The notes beneath the pieces are model-generated. The model saw only the letters and a list, made by a program, of their open reading frames with translations. It did not search any database and had not been told where the DNA came from. A stretch of 64,000 nucleotides of DNA from Nitrosospira lacus (lineage in GTDB: Bacteria; Pseudomonadota; Gammaproteobacteria; Burkholderiales; Nitrosomonadaceae): assembly GCF_000355765.4 (NCBI RefSeq), contig NZ_CP021106.3, positions 2,327,137-2,391,136 of the forward strand, given 5' to 3'. Below are positions 16,703 to 26,346 of this stretch, one piece after another; position 1 is the first letter of the stretch; each line of letters opens with the position of its first letter. Made by a program: the position numbers and the translations under genes.

Positions 16703-18100
16703 TTATTTCGAAATCCGATACAACGTCAATGTGGCGCCTTCCTTCATCGCCAGTGTTGCGGTATTCCCGTCGGCTCCCAGCTTGAACGAACTTACCTCCT
16801 TCCCCGAAAAACCCGCGCAGCCATTGGTATCGTAGGTAAATGCTTTGATGACTAAAGTACCGCCAGCATCGTAAGTGTAGGACGCGAATTCGACGCCCGG
16901 ATCGCCGCAACTTTCATGGCCGGGACTCGCGACATCCCCGATGGGATCGATCATCATGTATTTCCCGCCGGGAAAGAATACATAAGTGGAAGTCTTGATG
17001 GCGGCCGGCTCAGCCGCCCAGGCTCCGATAATTCCCTTGGGATCATTCTCCACCTTGAAATAGCGGATCTCCTTGACTTCCGTTTTGATAGGCTCCTTCG
17101 AGGAACTGATCTCCAGCGTGCCGGCGATATGAAAGAGTTCACCGAAGAGACTCTTTTGTTCCCGCTTCCTTTGCACAGTGAAAATGTCCGAGGTAATCAA
17201 ATCGGAGCCATCGCTACGGATTCGCCAGTTTGGCCGCGGGTGCGACAGCCCGGCATGAAGATTGGTATCGATTACCGGCTGGGCCACGAACTTGAATCCG
17301 CGCGTATCGACCTCGGAAACCTTCGCCGCGCCGTATTCCACCCCGGCTTTGCTGACCACATTGCCGCCGCATACGCGATTGGTATCGCAGGAATCCTCCG
17401 GCGTCGCCTCTCCTACCAGGTACTCGCCCGTGCCATCCGCCGAGAAACGGATAACGGAAGTCGCCGCTCCGTCTTGTTTAACCCAGATGTTGGTGCTGAG
17501 CAGGTTGATGCCTTGCGAAAGAAAATGGGCATTGGCCTCTGCTGCGGTTTTGACGGGGCCGGCGATGCCGCCCGCCTCCCTTGCCTTCTGCAACTCGGGG
17601 GACGCGGCAAACGCGGCGGGGTCACTGTCCAGATTGAGAGAAGCGCTGACAGCGGATGCGGCATTGGAAGGAATGGAAATGCCATTTCCGGGATTGCCAT
17701 CCACATCCAGCGACTGAAACAGGATAAGCAGGTTTTTCAACCGCTTGTCGTTATCTCCAGCCAATTCGATCGGCGTGATAATCACCGCACCATTTACTTT
17801 CCCCAGGCTCAGGCCACCCAGCTTGAACTCAACCATATCTCCATGATTAAACTTGAAAGTCCCCTTCTCATCCGTGGTGCCTGAACCAGAAGGCGCCACA
17901 TAGGCGACCCCGCCCACCGCGGCATCCAGCAATCTTCCCGTAGCCGGACCTGTCTGTGGTTTGCCGGCACTGGCGCCCTTGTTGGCGCCATTATCCGATT
18001 CAGGTCCGCTTCCATTACCACAGGCAACAAGACCCAAGGCGAATGCCAAAGGCATCAAGCGTGCCCAGGAGATTTTTCTTTTTCGCTGATTGAATTTCAT
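16703..18100 (-). CDS. Large surface lipoprotein, 465 aa
   Basis: The signal peptide ends LGLVACGNG, a lipobox followed by a Ser/Gly/Asn-rich linker. The first folded region (about residues 52-110: LLDAAVGGVAYVAPSGSGTTDEKG and the following KLGGLSLG, ITPIEL) is of the type repeated in many proteobacterial surface lipoproteins and resembles carboxypeptidase-regulatory-like beta domains. The C-terminal half is strand-rich with paired cysteines (SCDTNRVCGG, SCGDPG, NGCAG) and ends LTLYRISK. No enzyme motif is seen. It is probably displayed on or under the outer membrane. Confidence 0.72.
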   Translation of the reverse strand: MKFNQRKRKISWARLMPLAFALGLVACGNGSGPESDNGANKGASAGKPQTGPATGRLLDAAVGGVAYVAPSGSGTTDEKGTFKFNHGDMVEFKLGGLSLGKVNGAVIITPIELAGDNDKRLKNLLILFQSLDVDGNPGNGISIPSNAASAVSASLNLDSDPAAFAASPELQKAREAGGIAGPVKTAAEANAHFLSQGINLLSTNIWVKQDGAATSVIRFSADGTGEYLVGEATPEDSCDTNRVCGGNVVSKAGVEYGAAKVSEVDTRGFKFVAQPVIDTNLHAGLSHPRPNWRIRSDGSDLITSDIFTVQRKREQKSLFGELFHIAGTLEISSSKEPIKTEVKEIRYFKVENDPKGIIGAWAAEPAAIKTSTYVFFPGGKYMMIDPIGDVASPGHESCGDPGVEFASYTYDAGGTLVIKAFTYDTNGCAGFSGKEVSSFKLGADGNTATLAMKEGATLTLYRISK

Positions 18101-18223
18101 CCAGGTAGTCCGATTTAATTAAGAATTATTAAAAGTTATTATTTTAAACTATAACGCCGCGGTCTTGAAAAGCATCATGCGTGCCACTTCCACGGAATTG
18201 AGGCATGGCGGCCAATCGACCCA

Positions 18224-18937
18224 TTACTCCTCCCGCTCGGCCTTTTCCTTCAGTTGAACCCAGTGGCTGCCCCCATCCTTGCGGGTCACCAGTTCAGGGT
18301 ACGTCCGAATCATTTCCAGCAATCCGGAATAACCAAATTGTTGAGGCGAGAATCCCGGATTGGTTCTGCGCATATACTGCCCTAATGCACCCAGCCCAAC
18401 CCAATCTTCCGAGGCATCCGCAGCCAGCAATGAAACAGCGTCGACAAGCGCCTTGGGGCGTTGTTTTTTTACCTTTGAAGGCTGGGCCTTGACACTTTCG
18501 GATTCCGGCGGCTGATACTCAAAAAACTGATCGCTGGCATTTCGCAATGCATCGGGCGTCTTTTTCTCCCCCACGATATACACCATGGAACCCCGTTCCC
18601 TCAGCTTGCGGCACAAGTAAGAGAAATCGGAATCGCTGGTAACCAGGCAGTAGGTCTCGGCTCTGTCATCGAACAAGTCCTCCAGGGCATCCAGTGCCAG
18701 CGCGATATCCGCCGTATTCTTTCCCGATGCATATTGGTATTGGAGGCAAGGCGTGAACGCCAGTCGAACCAGGGCCTCTTGCCATTTATTGGCGAGCGTT
18801 GCGTGATTTCCATAACCACGGCGTACCACCACGCGGCCAAACTGCGCTACCACACGCAGCGCATACTCAAGAATTTCGGGTGAAGTATTATCGCAGTCGA
18901 CCAGCACCGCGACACGATCTTCCTGGTTATCAAGCAC
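18224..18937 (-). CDS. NYN (PIN-like) nuclease domain with C-terminal OST-HTH/LOTUS domain (LabA-like), 237 aa
   Basis: The NYN domain (residues about 1-140) has the acidic active-site residues expected of PIN-like RNases: VAVLVDCDN at the first strand, the KNTADIALALDALE segment, and CLVTSDSDFSYLCRKLRERG. A charged linker leads to a LOTUS/OST-HTH domain (about 160-230: LVDAVSLLAADASEDWVGLGALGQYMRR and GFSPQQFGYSGLLEMI), which binds RNA. The GTG at 18937 is preferred because AAGGGAG precedes it; a TTG at 18958 is the longer alternative. It is likely a cytoplasmic RNase or RNA-binding regulator. Confidence 0.85.
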   Translation of the reverse strand: MLDNQEDRVAVLVDCDNTSPEILEYALRVVAQFGRVVVRRGYGNHATLANKWQEALVRLAFTPCLQYQYASGKNTADIALALDALEDLFDDRAETYCLVTSDSDFSYLCRKLRERGSMVYIVGEKKTPDALRNASDQFFEYQPPESESVKAQPSKVKKQRPKALVDAVSLLAADASEDWVGLGALGQYMRRTNPGFSPQQFGYSGLLEMIRTYPELVTRKDGGSHWVQLKEKAEREE

Positions 18938-19182
18938 TGATGCACTCCCTTCCGGCAAATTGGATGATGGGTGGAGGATAAGCTACAGCCACTCCGCACC
19001 CGCCGCCTATAAAACCATACCACCCCATTATTGGCGAACGACACTATACCAAATGTAGCAACTGATGCAGACCCTTTAGTGAGCTGTCAGTGGGTGGTCA
19101 CGGAGGATACGTATCTGAACAAAGGTTGCCATTAACGAAGGGAAGATACTGGCATGAGAGCGGTATTTCGTCAAAGCCTGCC

Positions 19183-19851
19183 TTACATTCCCGAGTTGCG
19201 CGGTGTCAGCAGAAAAATACTTTCCTGCAACCGGCTCAGGCCGCGCTTGCGAAAGCGCGGCTCCTGGGCGAGGATATCCAGTTGCTTGAGAAGGCGTATC
19301 TCGCCGTACCCCTGGTAAAGTGTCTCGACTTCACCCGGAGAAACGGCAAACGGCGGCCCTTCCATTTCCGGCTGGGCGTAGTCGAACGTAACGAGCAGGA
19401 TTTGCGTTGCGGGCGGCAGAATGCTCAGCAGGTGACGTACATAGCCTTCGCGCATTTCCGGCGGCAGCGCCACCAGTGATGCGCGGTCATATACCGCACT
19501 TGCTTTCGCCAGATCATCCTTCCCCAAATCGAAAAAATCACCGCAAAGGATACGAATACCATCCGCATCGTAGCAATTGAATTTTTTGCCGGTAACGTGA
19601 TGCGGGGTATAGCCGTTTTCCTTGAAGAACGCTTGCACCGCCATGGTGCTCCATTCCACACCCAGTACCGAATGCCCCTGCTCGCGCAGCCATAGCATGT
19701 CACGGCTTTTGCCACACAGCGGCACGAACACCTCACTGCCGGAGGCAAGTTGCAATTTTCCCCAGTATTGACGCAAATAGGGACTAATTTCATCCTGATG
19801 AAAACCGGTTTCTTCCCGTTCCCAGCGCGCCAGCCAATAATCTTTTTTCAT
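19183..19851 (-). CDS. tpm: Thiopurine S-methyltransferase, 222 aa
   Basis: AdoMet-dependent methylation of thiol, selenium or tellurium compounds in the cytoplasm. Clear family features: YWLARWEREETGFHQDEISP at the N-terminus, VFVPLCGKSRDMLWL (AdoMet-binding motif I), VLGVEWS, the GDFFDL motif, DRASLVALPPEMREGYV and LLVTFDYAQPEMEGPPF, which contains the conserved substrate-side sequence. The length is that of bacterial TPMTs. It is a single gene, divergent from the large AT-rich gene to its right. In bacteria it is linked to tellurite or selenium tolerance. Confidence 0.93.
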   Translation of the reverse strand: MKKDYWLARWEREETGFHQDEISPYLRQYWGKLQLASGSEVFVPLCGKSRDMLWLREQGHSVLGVEWSTMAVQAFFKENGYTPHHVTGKKFNCYDADGIRILCGDFFDLGKDDLAKASAVYDRASLVALPPEMREGYVRHLLSILPPATQILLVTFDYAQPEMEGPPFAVSPGEVETLYQGYGEIRLLKQLDILAQEPRFRKRGLSRLQESIFLLTPRNSGM

Positions 19852-19956
19852 TTTTGTGATCTAATATTAATGCCCGAGTTTGATCAATACTGAAATAGAC
19901 ACTGCCATCGGGCCACGTAACGCCCTCTCATGCCCAACGGCCCTCGTTAAACCATA

Positions 19957-22257
19957 ATGTGCGGCGCCGTTCGCAAGAATATGCAAGAAGGGTATCATTT
20001 GCAAGACTGCCCCATTTATTTAATAGCACACATCATGGATCAGGAAAAAATAGAAGTCATTGACTTACGTTCCATTCATCGAGATATTGCCTGCTCCTAC
20101 TTGAATGAGTTCATTCAAATTCATGAATCTGTTTTTCCAGATTCCATTGAGCTTAAGGATTCAGAACAATGGCGGCAATCATTTTCGGAATTTTCACCCT
20201 CGGTTGCCCAGGTGAAGATCGCAATTGCCCTCAATCGAGAACCCAATCAGGAACCACGTGTAATAGGTGGACTTGTATTTAAGCACTACGGAAAAAGTGG
20301 CTGTGGATTATGGACTTCTTTTGCCGTGAAACCATCTCATCAAGAAAAAGATATAGCCACACGCTTAATCAGATATGTAACCGATTCGCTGGAAATACTC
20401 CTCTTTGCTGAAACCAGGGATCCAGAAAAATATTCCGTTGCGGATGAAAGGAAAAAAACCGTAGGACAAATCGGTTTTTTTGCAAAATTGGGTGCCAGGA
20501 AAATTGACATTCCTTGGCTCTCGAAGTTGAGGCATACCCAGGAAGGATATGACCATTTGCTGTGTTTTCCGGTAAATCAAGACCTGGAATCCATTGATAG
20601 GGATCGTATTGCACCATTTTTACTTGAATTCCATGAAATCTCCGGCGATGAAGAGCCTAACTTGCATGCCAATATCATCCTAATGACGCAGGATTTACCG
20701 AAGCAAATCAAGCTGGAAAAACTGCCGGCGAGAGAAGAACCGGTGCTGCCTTTAAAAGCCGCGTCGGTTTGTCTCCATTTTGTCCAGCGAAAAGCGGAAT
20801 TGAGAGAATCCGAGCCTGATAGAGTTTTCGGGTCGATGGAGTTGGATCTATTGAATTATCAGTTTCAGGTGAACCCGCCCTTGACCAGCAGGCACAAACT
20901 CGGAGAGGGAAATATGGCGGAAATAATATTTCCATCATCATTCCAATATCACTCTGAAGGGCGATTTGAATCCCTTATTTGCGATCAAATGCAGAAAAAG
21001 GTCAATTGCATGCTTAATATGACTGAATTTAAGCATAGCAAGATAAGAATATGGCATTTGACACTATCAGCTCATGAGGATAATCCGCTCAACGAATTTG
21101 AAATCATTAAACTTATCAGTCTCTATGATGGGCGATCCGAAGATACCGGCCCGTACGCGCCCCCCTCCAAAGAAAATACGGCTTCTGAAAAAAAGATCCT
21201 TGCTAACGAAATAAAATTTAAATACGGCGACGAACCGTTTTCGATAATTGGATTGATTAGCAAGTTGGTTGCAAATTATAGAGACCCCCCATCACAACAT
21301 AAATCCTCAGAGCTCGAACTTAAAAGTGGAACGATTCAGCTTCTGCTAAAAGATGAAGAGACAAAAACATTGTTATGGAACGCTATCAGGGCGAGGTCAA
21401 AGGCTGAACAAAGTACTGAAAATGTACAAAGTGCTGTGAATGGGAATAATCCTCATGAGGCAACTCGCGCTGTGATGGCCGAAAATGGCCTTCCAGCAAA
21501 AGCCCTTCAGGCATTATCGGGAATAACCATCGGAATTTTTGATTTTGGTCAAACAGATTTTGAAGAGATTGTGGACACATTTGAACCATCATTCGAAGAT
21601 GGCAGCGTATTTATAAAATTCAATCGATGCACGCTTTTATCCATAGCACAAGATGATCGTGCCTTTGAAGCCTGTAAAAAAACGATCGGTATCAGTCCCT
21701 ATCTGATTATTCCTCACGCTGTTCTTATCCATAATGAAGAATTGGTACAGATGGCGGAGAAAGAAATACAATCAATTGAAGAGAAAAAGTCTTTTTTTTC
21801 TATCCTTAAGCTGGGCAGCCTGGAGGCTGCATATAACACCGCCAGTGAATATTTGTACAGCCAGCATTTACCGATGATTTTTAATTATCCAACCGAGACT
21901 ATTTTATTCAAACAGGGCAAAAGGAAACGCGGCTCCACTCAAAAATACAAAATAGTTCAATCCCAATTATTAGAGTTTCAGAAGAGAATTGAGGAACTGT
22001 GGCAGTTGCGTCGCGGGATTGTGGGCGCGGTTATTGCAACTCTACTGGCGTTTATTTCAGTAATGCAGGCTCGTACCGTATTTGATATGCAAGTTCGCGA
22101 TGTTATGACTATCGTCTATGATATCGTGGATTTCGATGGTACGAAACTTCTCGATCATATAAGAGATGCCGACGTGCTTGGTGCATTTTTTATATTCCTT
22201 GTGCCCATCGTAGTAGCGTGGTTATCCCTCATGGGGCTGAAAAAAATAAAAAAATAA
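19957..22257 (+). CDS. GNAT acetyltransferase-like N-terminus fused to a long region with C-terminal membrane hairpin
   Basis: Residues about 30-230 look like a GNAT fold: an IHESVFPDSIEL start, the strand PRVIGGLVFKHYGKSGCGLWTSFAVKPSHQEKDIATRLI (acetyl-CoA-loop-like) and VGQIGFFAKLGARK. The following 430 residues have no recognisable domain, though GIFDFGQTDFEEIVDTFEPS and the segment CTLLSIAQDDRAFEACKKTI look folded. The end carries a charged helix (IEELWQLRRG) and two membrane helices (about 688-705 and 742-762) closing with KKIKK, so the bulk faces the cytoplasm. The start is uncertain (19957, 19981 or 20035; none has a ribosome site). Base composition is visibly more AT-rich than its neighbours, suggesting transfer. 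Confidence 0.65.
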   Translation: MCGAVRKNMQEGYHLQDCPIYLIAHIMDQEKIEVIDLRSIHRDIACSYLNEFIQIHESVFPDSIELKDSEQWRQSFSEFSPSVAQVKIAIALNREPNQEPRVIGGLVFKHYGKSGCGLWTSFAVKPSHQEKDIATRLIRYVTDSLEILLFAETRDPEKYSVADERKKTVGQIGFFAKLGARKIDIPWLSKLRHTQEGYDHLLCFPVNQDLESIDRDRIAPFLLEFHEISGDEEPNLHANIILMTQDLPKQIKLEKLPAREEPVLPLKAASVCLHFVQRKAELRESEPDRVFGSMELDLLNYQFQVNPPLTSRHKLGEGNMAEIIFPSSFQYHSEGRFESLICDQMQKKVNCMLNMTEFKHSKIRIWHLTLSAHEDNPLNEFEIIKLISLYDGRSEDTGPYAPPSKENTASEKKILANEIKFKYGDEPFSIIGLISKLVANYRDPPSQHKSSELELKSGTIQLLLKDEETKTLLWNAIRARSKAEQSTENVQSAVNGNNPHEATRAVMAENGLPAKALQALSGITIGIFDFGQTDFEEIVDTFEPSFEDGSVFIKFNRCTLLSIAQDDRAFEACKKTIGISPYLIIPHAVLIHNEELVQMAEKEIQSIEEKKSFFSILKLGSLEAAYNTASEYLYSQHLPMIFNYPTETILFKQGKRKRGSTQKYKIVQSQLLEFQKRIEELWQLRRGIVGAVIATLLAFISVMQARTVFDMQVRDVMTIVYDIVDFDGTKLLDHIRDADVLGAFFIFLVPIVVAWLSLMGLKKIKK

Positions 22258-22303
22258 ATATCCCAAATATCCCAATTCTATGCTCATTATTTAAAATTAA
22301 GAT

Positions 22304-23866
22304 TTACCGAAGTGAATTAATAATTGCCTGAGCGGCAATGCGGCCAGTTTCAGCGGCGCCATTCATATATCCTTGAAATTTATTACTGCAATGCTCGCCC
22401 GCAAATAGCAGATTGCCAATTTGGCGCCCAATTTCACCGTTAAATTGCGTCCATTGGCCCAGCCTAAAGCAGGAGTATGCACCCAGTGAAAAAGGCTCTG
22501 AAGGCCAATGAATGCGAAAGCTGGCATTTGTACGATTTAAATTAAACCCGGGATATACCTGGTCAAGTGCTGCAGATAATTCTTGCGAGCGCCTTTCAGT
22601 AGTGCCATCACCTATCTCTATTCCGGCTTTACCCCCCAAATAGAATGTGTACACGCCACTCGGCCCTGCCTGAAGCCGGCTGGCGTCCCAACCCGTTTGA
22701 AACGCCTTGTCGGAATAGCATTCGCCGCTATACCCCTGCTCCCGCCAAATTCTCTTATCGACGCCTACCACAAGTTTTGTATTCGTTCCATAACCGAGAG
22801 TACGGACCGCACTTCGCTTTATGGGCGGTAGCATGTCCCCCATCTCCACCTCACGCAACAACGTAAAGGGTAACGTCAGGATTACCCAATCGGAATCAAC
22901 AGAAATCGTTTTTCCCGGGGTTGCTAAAGCCAGACGAAATCCCTTGCCATTAGGTCGTATTGAAACTAACCGATGCCCAAACTGAACGTCTTGCCCGATG
23001 CGTTGCGCAAGCTCATCTATGATGCGATTATTGCCGCCTTGAATTTTGAAGCGCTGGTCGCTTTCACCAAAAATCTTGAATCCATCTTTCACCGTTGCAT
23101 CAATCATGGATAAAAGGTTGATACAGGAAAGCTCGCTCGCATCCAGGCCATACTCGGTTACATAAGCGACATTGATTAAATCGAGAATCCAGCCGGTAGC
23201 GCCTATCTCGTGAAGATATTCTGATAAGGAGATTGCATCAAACTCCGCGTCGATGTTGCTGTGCGCTCTTGCGGTAATATTCGAGGACAGGCGCGCCGCA
23301 TCACTGGCGATTTTTATTGCAAGCGGTCTGAATTCGGCAATTACCTGCTCTTCGCTATAGCAGCGTTTATTGAAAAAGAACATTGTTTTCAGGTTGTGTT
23401 CATTTTCGATTCCGGTATCGAGCAAAGGGAGCCCGAACGTTTTAGCAAGGGCAAGCATGTCAAGATGCGTTGAGTCAATGAACTCACCCCCTAGCTCAGT
23501 TATCAGGCCTGGAGCGATATCGCCGTGGGAGGTGCGTATTCGCCCCCCAATCCGTTGCGACGCTTCATATACAGTGGCCTGATATCCAGCTTGGCGCAAT
23601 ACATACGCTGCGTTAAGCCCGGCAATACCCGCCCCTACGATGGCGATGCGCGGATTTTCTTTTTTTACGTCGGCCAGGATCGGTGTGGCATAGGTGGCGG
23701 TCAGTGCGGCAACTGAGCGGAGGAAATTTCTCCGTGATCCGGAGTAATCAGCATTGACCTGCAACTTATAGCCCGGATCAGAACGATTCAGGGCTTTTGA
23801 AACCAACCGGAATAATTGGCTTCGCCCGGGCCTGGAGGCGGAGTTTGGATAATTTTGTGTTATCAC
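22304..23866 (-). CDS. Tat-exported flavin monoamine oxidase family protein, 520 aa
   Basis: FAD-dependent amine oxidase. After a 45-residue lead the sequence SRRNFLRSVAALTATYATPI is a twin-arginine signal, so it is exported folded with its FAD. The ADP-binding motif RIAIVGAGIAGLNAAYVLRQAG and VYEASQRIGGRIRT follow, then LGGEFIDS; the C-terminal FAD motif is LLFAGEHCSNKFQGYMNGAAETGRIAA. The aromatic-cage region holds PFSLGAY. Plausible substrates are amino acids or polyamines. It is convergent with the GNAT-membrane gene. Confidence 0.86.
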   Translation of the reverse strand: MITQNYPNSASRPGRSQLFRLVSKALNRSDPGYKLQVNADYSGSRRNFLRSVAALTATYATPILADVKKENPRIAIVGAGIAGLNAAYVLRQAGYQATVYEASQRIGGRIRTSHGDIAPGLITELGGEFIDSTHLDMLALAKTFGLPLLDTGIENEHNLKTMFFFNKRCYSEEQVIAEFRPLAIKIASDAARLSSNITARAHSNIDAEFDAISLSEYLHEIGATGWILDLINVAYVTEYGLDASELSCINLLSMIDATVKDGFKIFGESDQRFKIQGGNNRIIDELAQRIGQDVQFGHRLVSIRPNGKGFRLALATPGKTISVDSDWVILTLPFTLLREVEMGDMLPPIKRSAVRTLGYGTNTKLVVGVDKRIWREQGYSGECYSDKAFQTGWDASRLQAGPSGVYTFYLGGKAGIEIGDGTTERRSQELSAALDQVYPGFNLNRTNASFRIHWPSEPFSLGAYSCFRLGQWTQFNGEIGRQIGNLLFAGEHCSNKFQGYMNGAAETGRIAAQAIINSLR

Positions 23867-24254
23867 TTTGATTTTTAGCTGGAATGTTTCATAAATTCGC
23901 GTGATGATTGCAGGATATTGTTTTGTAGGGAGGTTTGTGAAAGAGTGATGTAGTTACTCATACACCCGACTGCACCAAATTTCTATACGAGACCAGCGAG
24001 GGCGCGCAAATTTATGAAATATTCGGGCTAGATCACTTGTTGAAGTAACGATCTTTTTACCCAATGAGTGGGCAAGTTGGCATCCCGCATAATAGTGACA
24101 GGAGCGTCATCCAGGTTTCTGGCGCACGAATGGAATACTTGGCGGCTATTCAGTACGCTCCGTCAGGCTATACTATCGACAATCGCTGGACAAGCCAATC
24201 CTTGCCGGCATAATGCAGGCAAACAGAAGCGGTCAATCATTCGGAGGAAACAGC
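23867..24254. other. Intergenic stretch without a supported gene
   Basis: Divergent promoter region between the amine oxidase and the VOC gene. I see no credible frame, terminator or repeat. Confidence 0.5.
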
Positions 24255-24701
24255 ATGGACGAGAAAACAAAACCGCACCTGGTCGGTGTCAATCACATCG
24301 CGCTTGAGGTCGGGAATATCGAAGAAGCACTCGCCTTTTATGCTCGCATCTTCACGTTCAGATTGCGGGGCCGCGGCCAAGGTGCCGCCTTCATCGACAT
24401 GGGCGATCAGTTCATCGCGCTGAGCGAAGGGCGATCGCAAGGCGCGGACGACGACAGGCATTTCGGCCTCGTCGTCGATGACCGTTCCCAGGTGCGAGCA
24501 CTCGCTGAAGCAGCGGGAGCGAAGATTCTGGAAGGCAATACCCTGGACTTTCTCGACCCGTGGGGCAACCGCGTGCAAGTGGTCGAATACCGCGATCTGC
24601 AATTCACGAAGACGCCCGCCGTGCTGAAGTTCATGGGACTGGATCTGGACAAGAGCGCAGAAGCCAAAGCGGAGTTGCTCAAAAAAGGAATCGAGCCGTA
24701 A
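24255..24701 (+). CDS. VOC-superfamily (glyoxalase/dioxygenase-like) protein, 148 aa
   Basis: Single-chain VOC fold with two beta-alpha-beta-beta-beta modules: VNHIALEVGNIEEALAFYARIF in the first, DDDRHFGLVVDDRSQVRALAEAAGAKIL and LDFLDPWGNRVQVVEY in the second. Metal-ligand candidates are H14 in NHIAL, H in DRHFGL and E in VVEYRD. Ribosome site GGAGG lies before ATG 24255. The substrate is unknown; many such proteins act on aldehydes, antibiotics or aromatic compounds. A decayed copy of this gene lies at 31095-31275. Confidence 0.85.
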   Translation: MDEKTKPHLVGVNHIALEVGNIEEALAFYARIFTFRLRGRGQGAAFIDMGDQFIALSEGRSQGADDDRHFGLVVDDRSQVRALAEAAGAKILEGNTLDFLDPWGNRVQVVEYRDLQFTKTPAVLKFMGLDLDKSAEAKAELLKKGIEP

Positions 24702-24974
24702 AAGGCAAGGCACAGGTTCAGCGGGCGCACGATGTACCACAGGTTTTTCAGGGTGATCATGAGCGAGAGAAGCAACCGTGGAGCAGTTTTTTTGTTGCAC
24801 GCCAGTCGCGGGGGATGTCAAAAATCGGATCCTTATGCGATACTACGCGCGCGCCAGGTTCAGTTTCAAAAAAATTGGCGATACAATACCCATGCGGTTA
24901 AGGGGCTTGACGTTGTTTGGCTTGGTTTGGTTTCTGCCTCACATTCACCTGCGGCCTGCTCGTAAGGAAAATCC

Positions 24975-26168
24975 ATGAAAACACTTCCCATCGCCTTCCT
25001 CCTATCCATCGTGATGAGCGCGGCGACACCTGCTCATGCGCAAGAGTCGAAGTGGCGGACGATAAGCGAGGAGGCGATATCACTTTACGAGAAGGGCCAG
25101 TACGACCGCGCGGTGGCGGCTGTCAAGAAGTCGCTCGCCGTGGCGGAAAAAGCGGTTGGGCCTCACCACCCCAATACAGCGACCAGCCTGAACAACCTCG
25201 CGGAGCTCTACCGCGACCATGGCCAATATGCGCTGGCGGAGCCACTCTACAAGCGAGCCGTGGCAATCCGGGAAAAATACTTTGGCCCCAACCATTCCCT
25301 GGTGGCGACAAGCCTGAACGGCCATGCGGAGCTCTACCGTGCCCAGAATCGATACGCTGAGGCCGAGCTGCTCTACAAGCGCGCGCTGGCAATCCGGGAG
25401 AAAACCCTCCGCCCCAACCATCCCGATGTGGCCCAAACGCTGAATAATCTTGCGGAACTCTATTGCACCCAGGGTCAGTATGCATCGGCCCAACCCCTTT
25501 ATGAACGTTCACTGATGATCCGGGAGAAAGTGCTCGGTGGCGATCATCCCAGCATGGCAACAGGACTGAACAATCTGGCGCTGATCTATCATACTCAAGG
25601 CCAGTATGCGCAAGCCGAGCCGTTTTACAAACGTGCCCTGGGAATTTACGAGAAAACCCTCGGCCTCGATCATCCCAATGTGGGAACGAGCCTGAGCAAT
25701 CTTGCGGCGATCTATCATAACCAGGGTCAATACGCACAAGCCGAGCCGCTCTACCAGCGCGCACTGACGATACGGGAGAAAACACTCGGCCTCGATCATC
25801 CCGATGTGGCGAGGGACTTGAGCAGCCTTGCGGAGCTCTATCGTATCCAGGGTTTGTATGCGCAAGCCGAGCCATTCTATGGGCGTTCGCTGGCGATCTT
25901 CGAGAAAACACCGGGTGTCTACCGTCTTGACATGGCAACAAGCCTGAACAACCTCGCGTTGATCTATCACACCCAGGGCCGGTATGCGCAGGCCGAGCCG
26001 TTCTACCAGCGTGCGCTGGGAATTTTCGAGAGCACCCTGGGCCCCGACCACCCCAACGTGGAGAAAAGCCTGGATAACCTTGCAAAACTCTACCGCGCAA
26101 CAGACCAGACCGGTGCAGCTGAGAAACTGGGTGTGCGGCTGGCGAGCTTTCGGGCCGCTCCGCGATAA
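24975..26168 (+). CDS. Secreted tetratricopeptide (kinesin-light-chain type) repeat protein, 397 aa
   Basis: Signal peptide MKTLPIAFLLSIVMSAATPA, cleaved after AHA, then about eight TPR units in a 42-residue period of the TPR_10/TPR_12 type (NNLAELYRDHGQYALAEPLY, KRALAIREKTLG.DHPDV). At DNA level the units repeat every 126 bases with moderate divergence, so copy number can change by recombination. AAGGAA precedes the ATG. It is a periplasmic protein-protein scaffold; the partner is unknown. The last unit is followed by GAAEKLGVRLASFRAAPR. Confidence 0.88.
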   Translation: MKTLPIAFLLSIVMSAATPAHAQESKWRTISEEAISLYEKGQYDRAVAAVKKSLAVAEKAVGPHHPNTATSLNNLAELYRDHGQYALAEPLYKRAVAIREKYFGPNHSLVATSLNGHAELYRAQNRYAEAELLYKRALAIREKTLRPNHPDVAQTLNNLAELYCTQGQYASAQPLYERSLMIREKVLGGDHPSMATGLNNLALIYHTQGQYAQAEPFYKRALGIYEKTLGLDHPNVGTSLSNLAAIYHNQGQYAQAEPLYQRALTIREKTLGLDHPDVARDLSSLAELYRIQGLYAQAEPFYGRSLAIFEKTPGVYRLDMATSLNNLALIYHTQGRYAQAEPFYQRALGIFESTLGPDHPNVEKSLDNLAKLYRATDQTGAAEKLGVRLASFRAAPR

Positions 26169-26346
26169 CTCCAGGCGGTAATAACTTCGGTCGCTGGCGT
26201 TCCTGAGAGTTTCCTGAGAGATAATCGCAATCACCGTTGCCCCATTTTACACTCGTGGCATCCGTCCCATTGATTCAGGGTGGTCCAATACAAAACTGAT
26301 TCATCTTGTTTTCATCAGCCGCGCAGCCGCTCTGGCATCGCTACTG

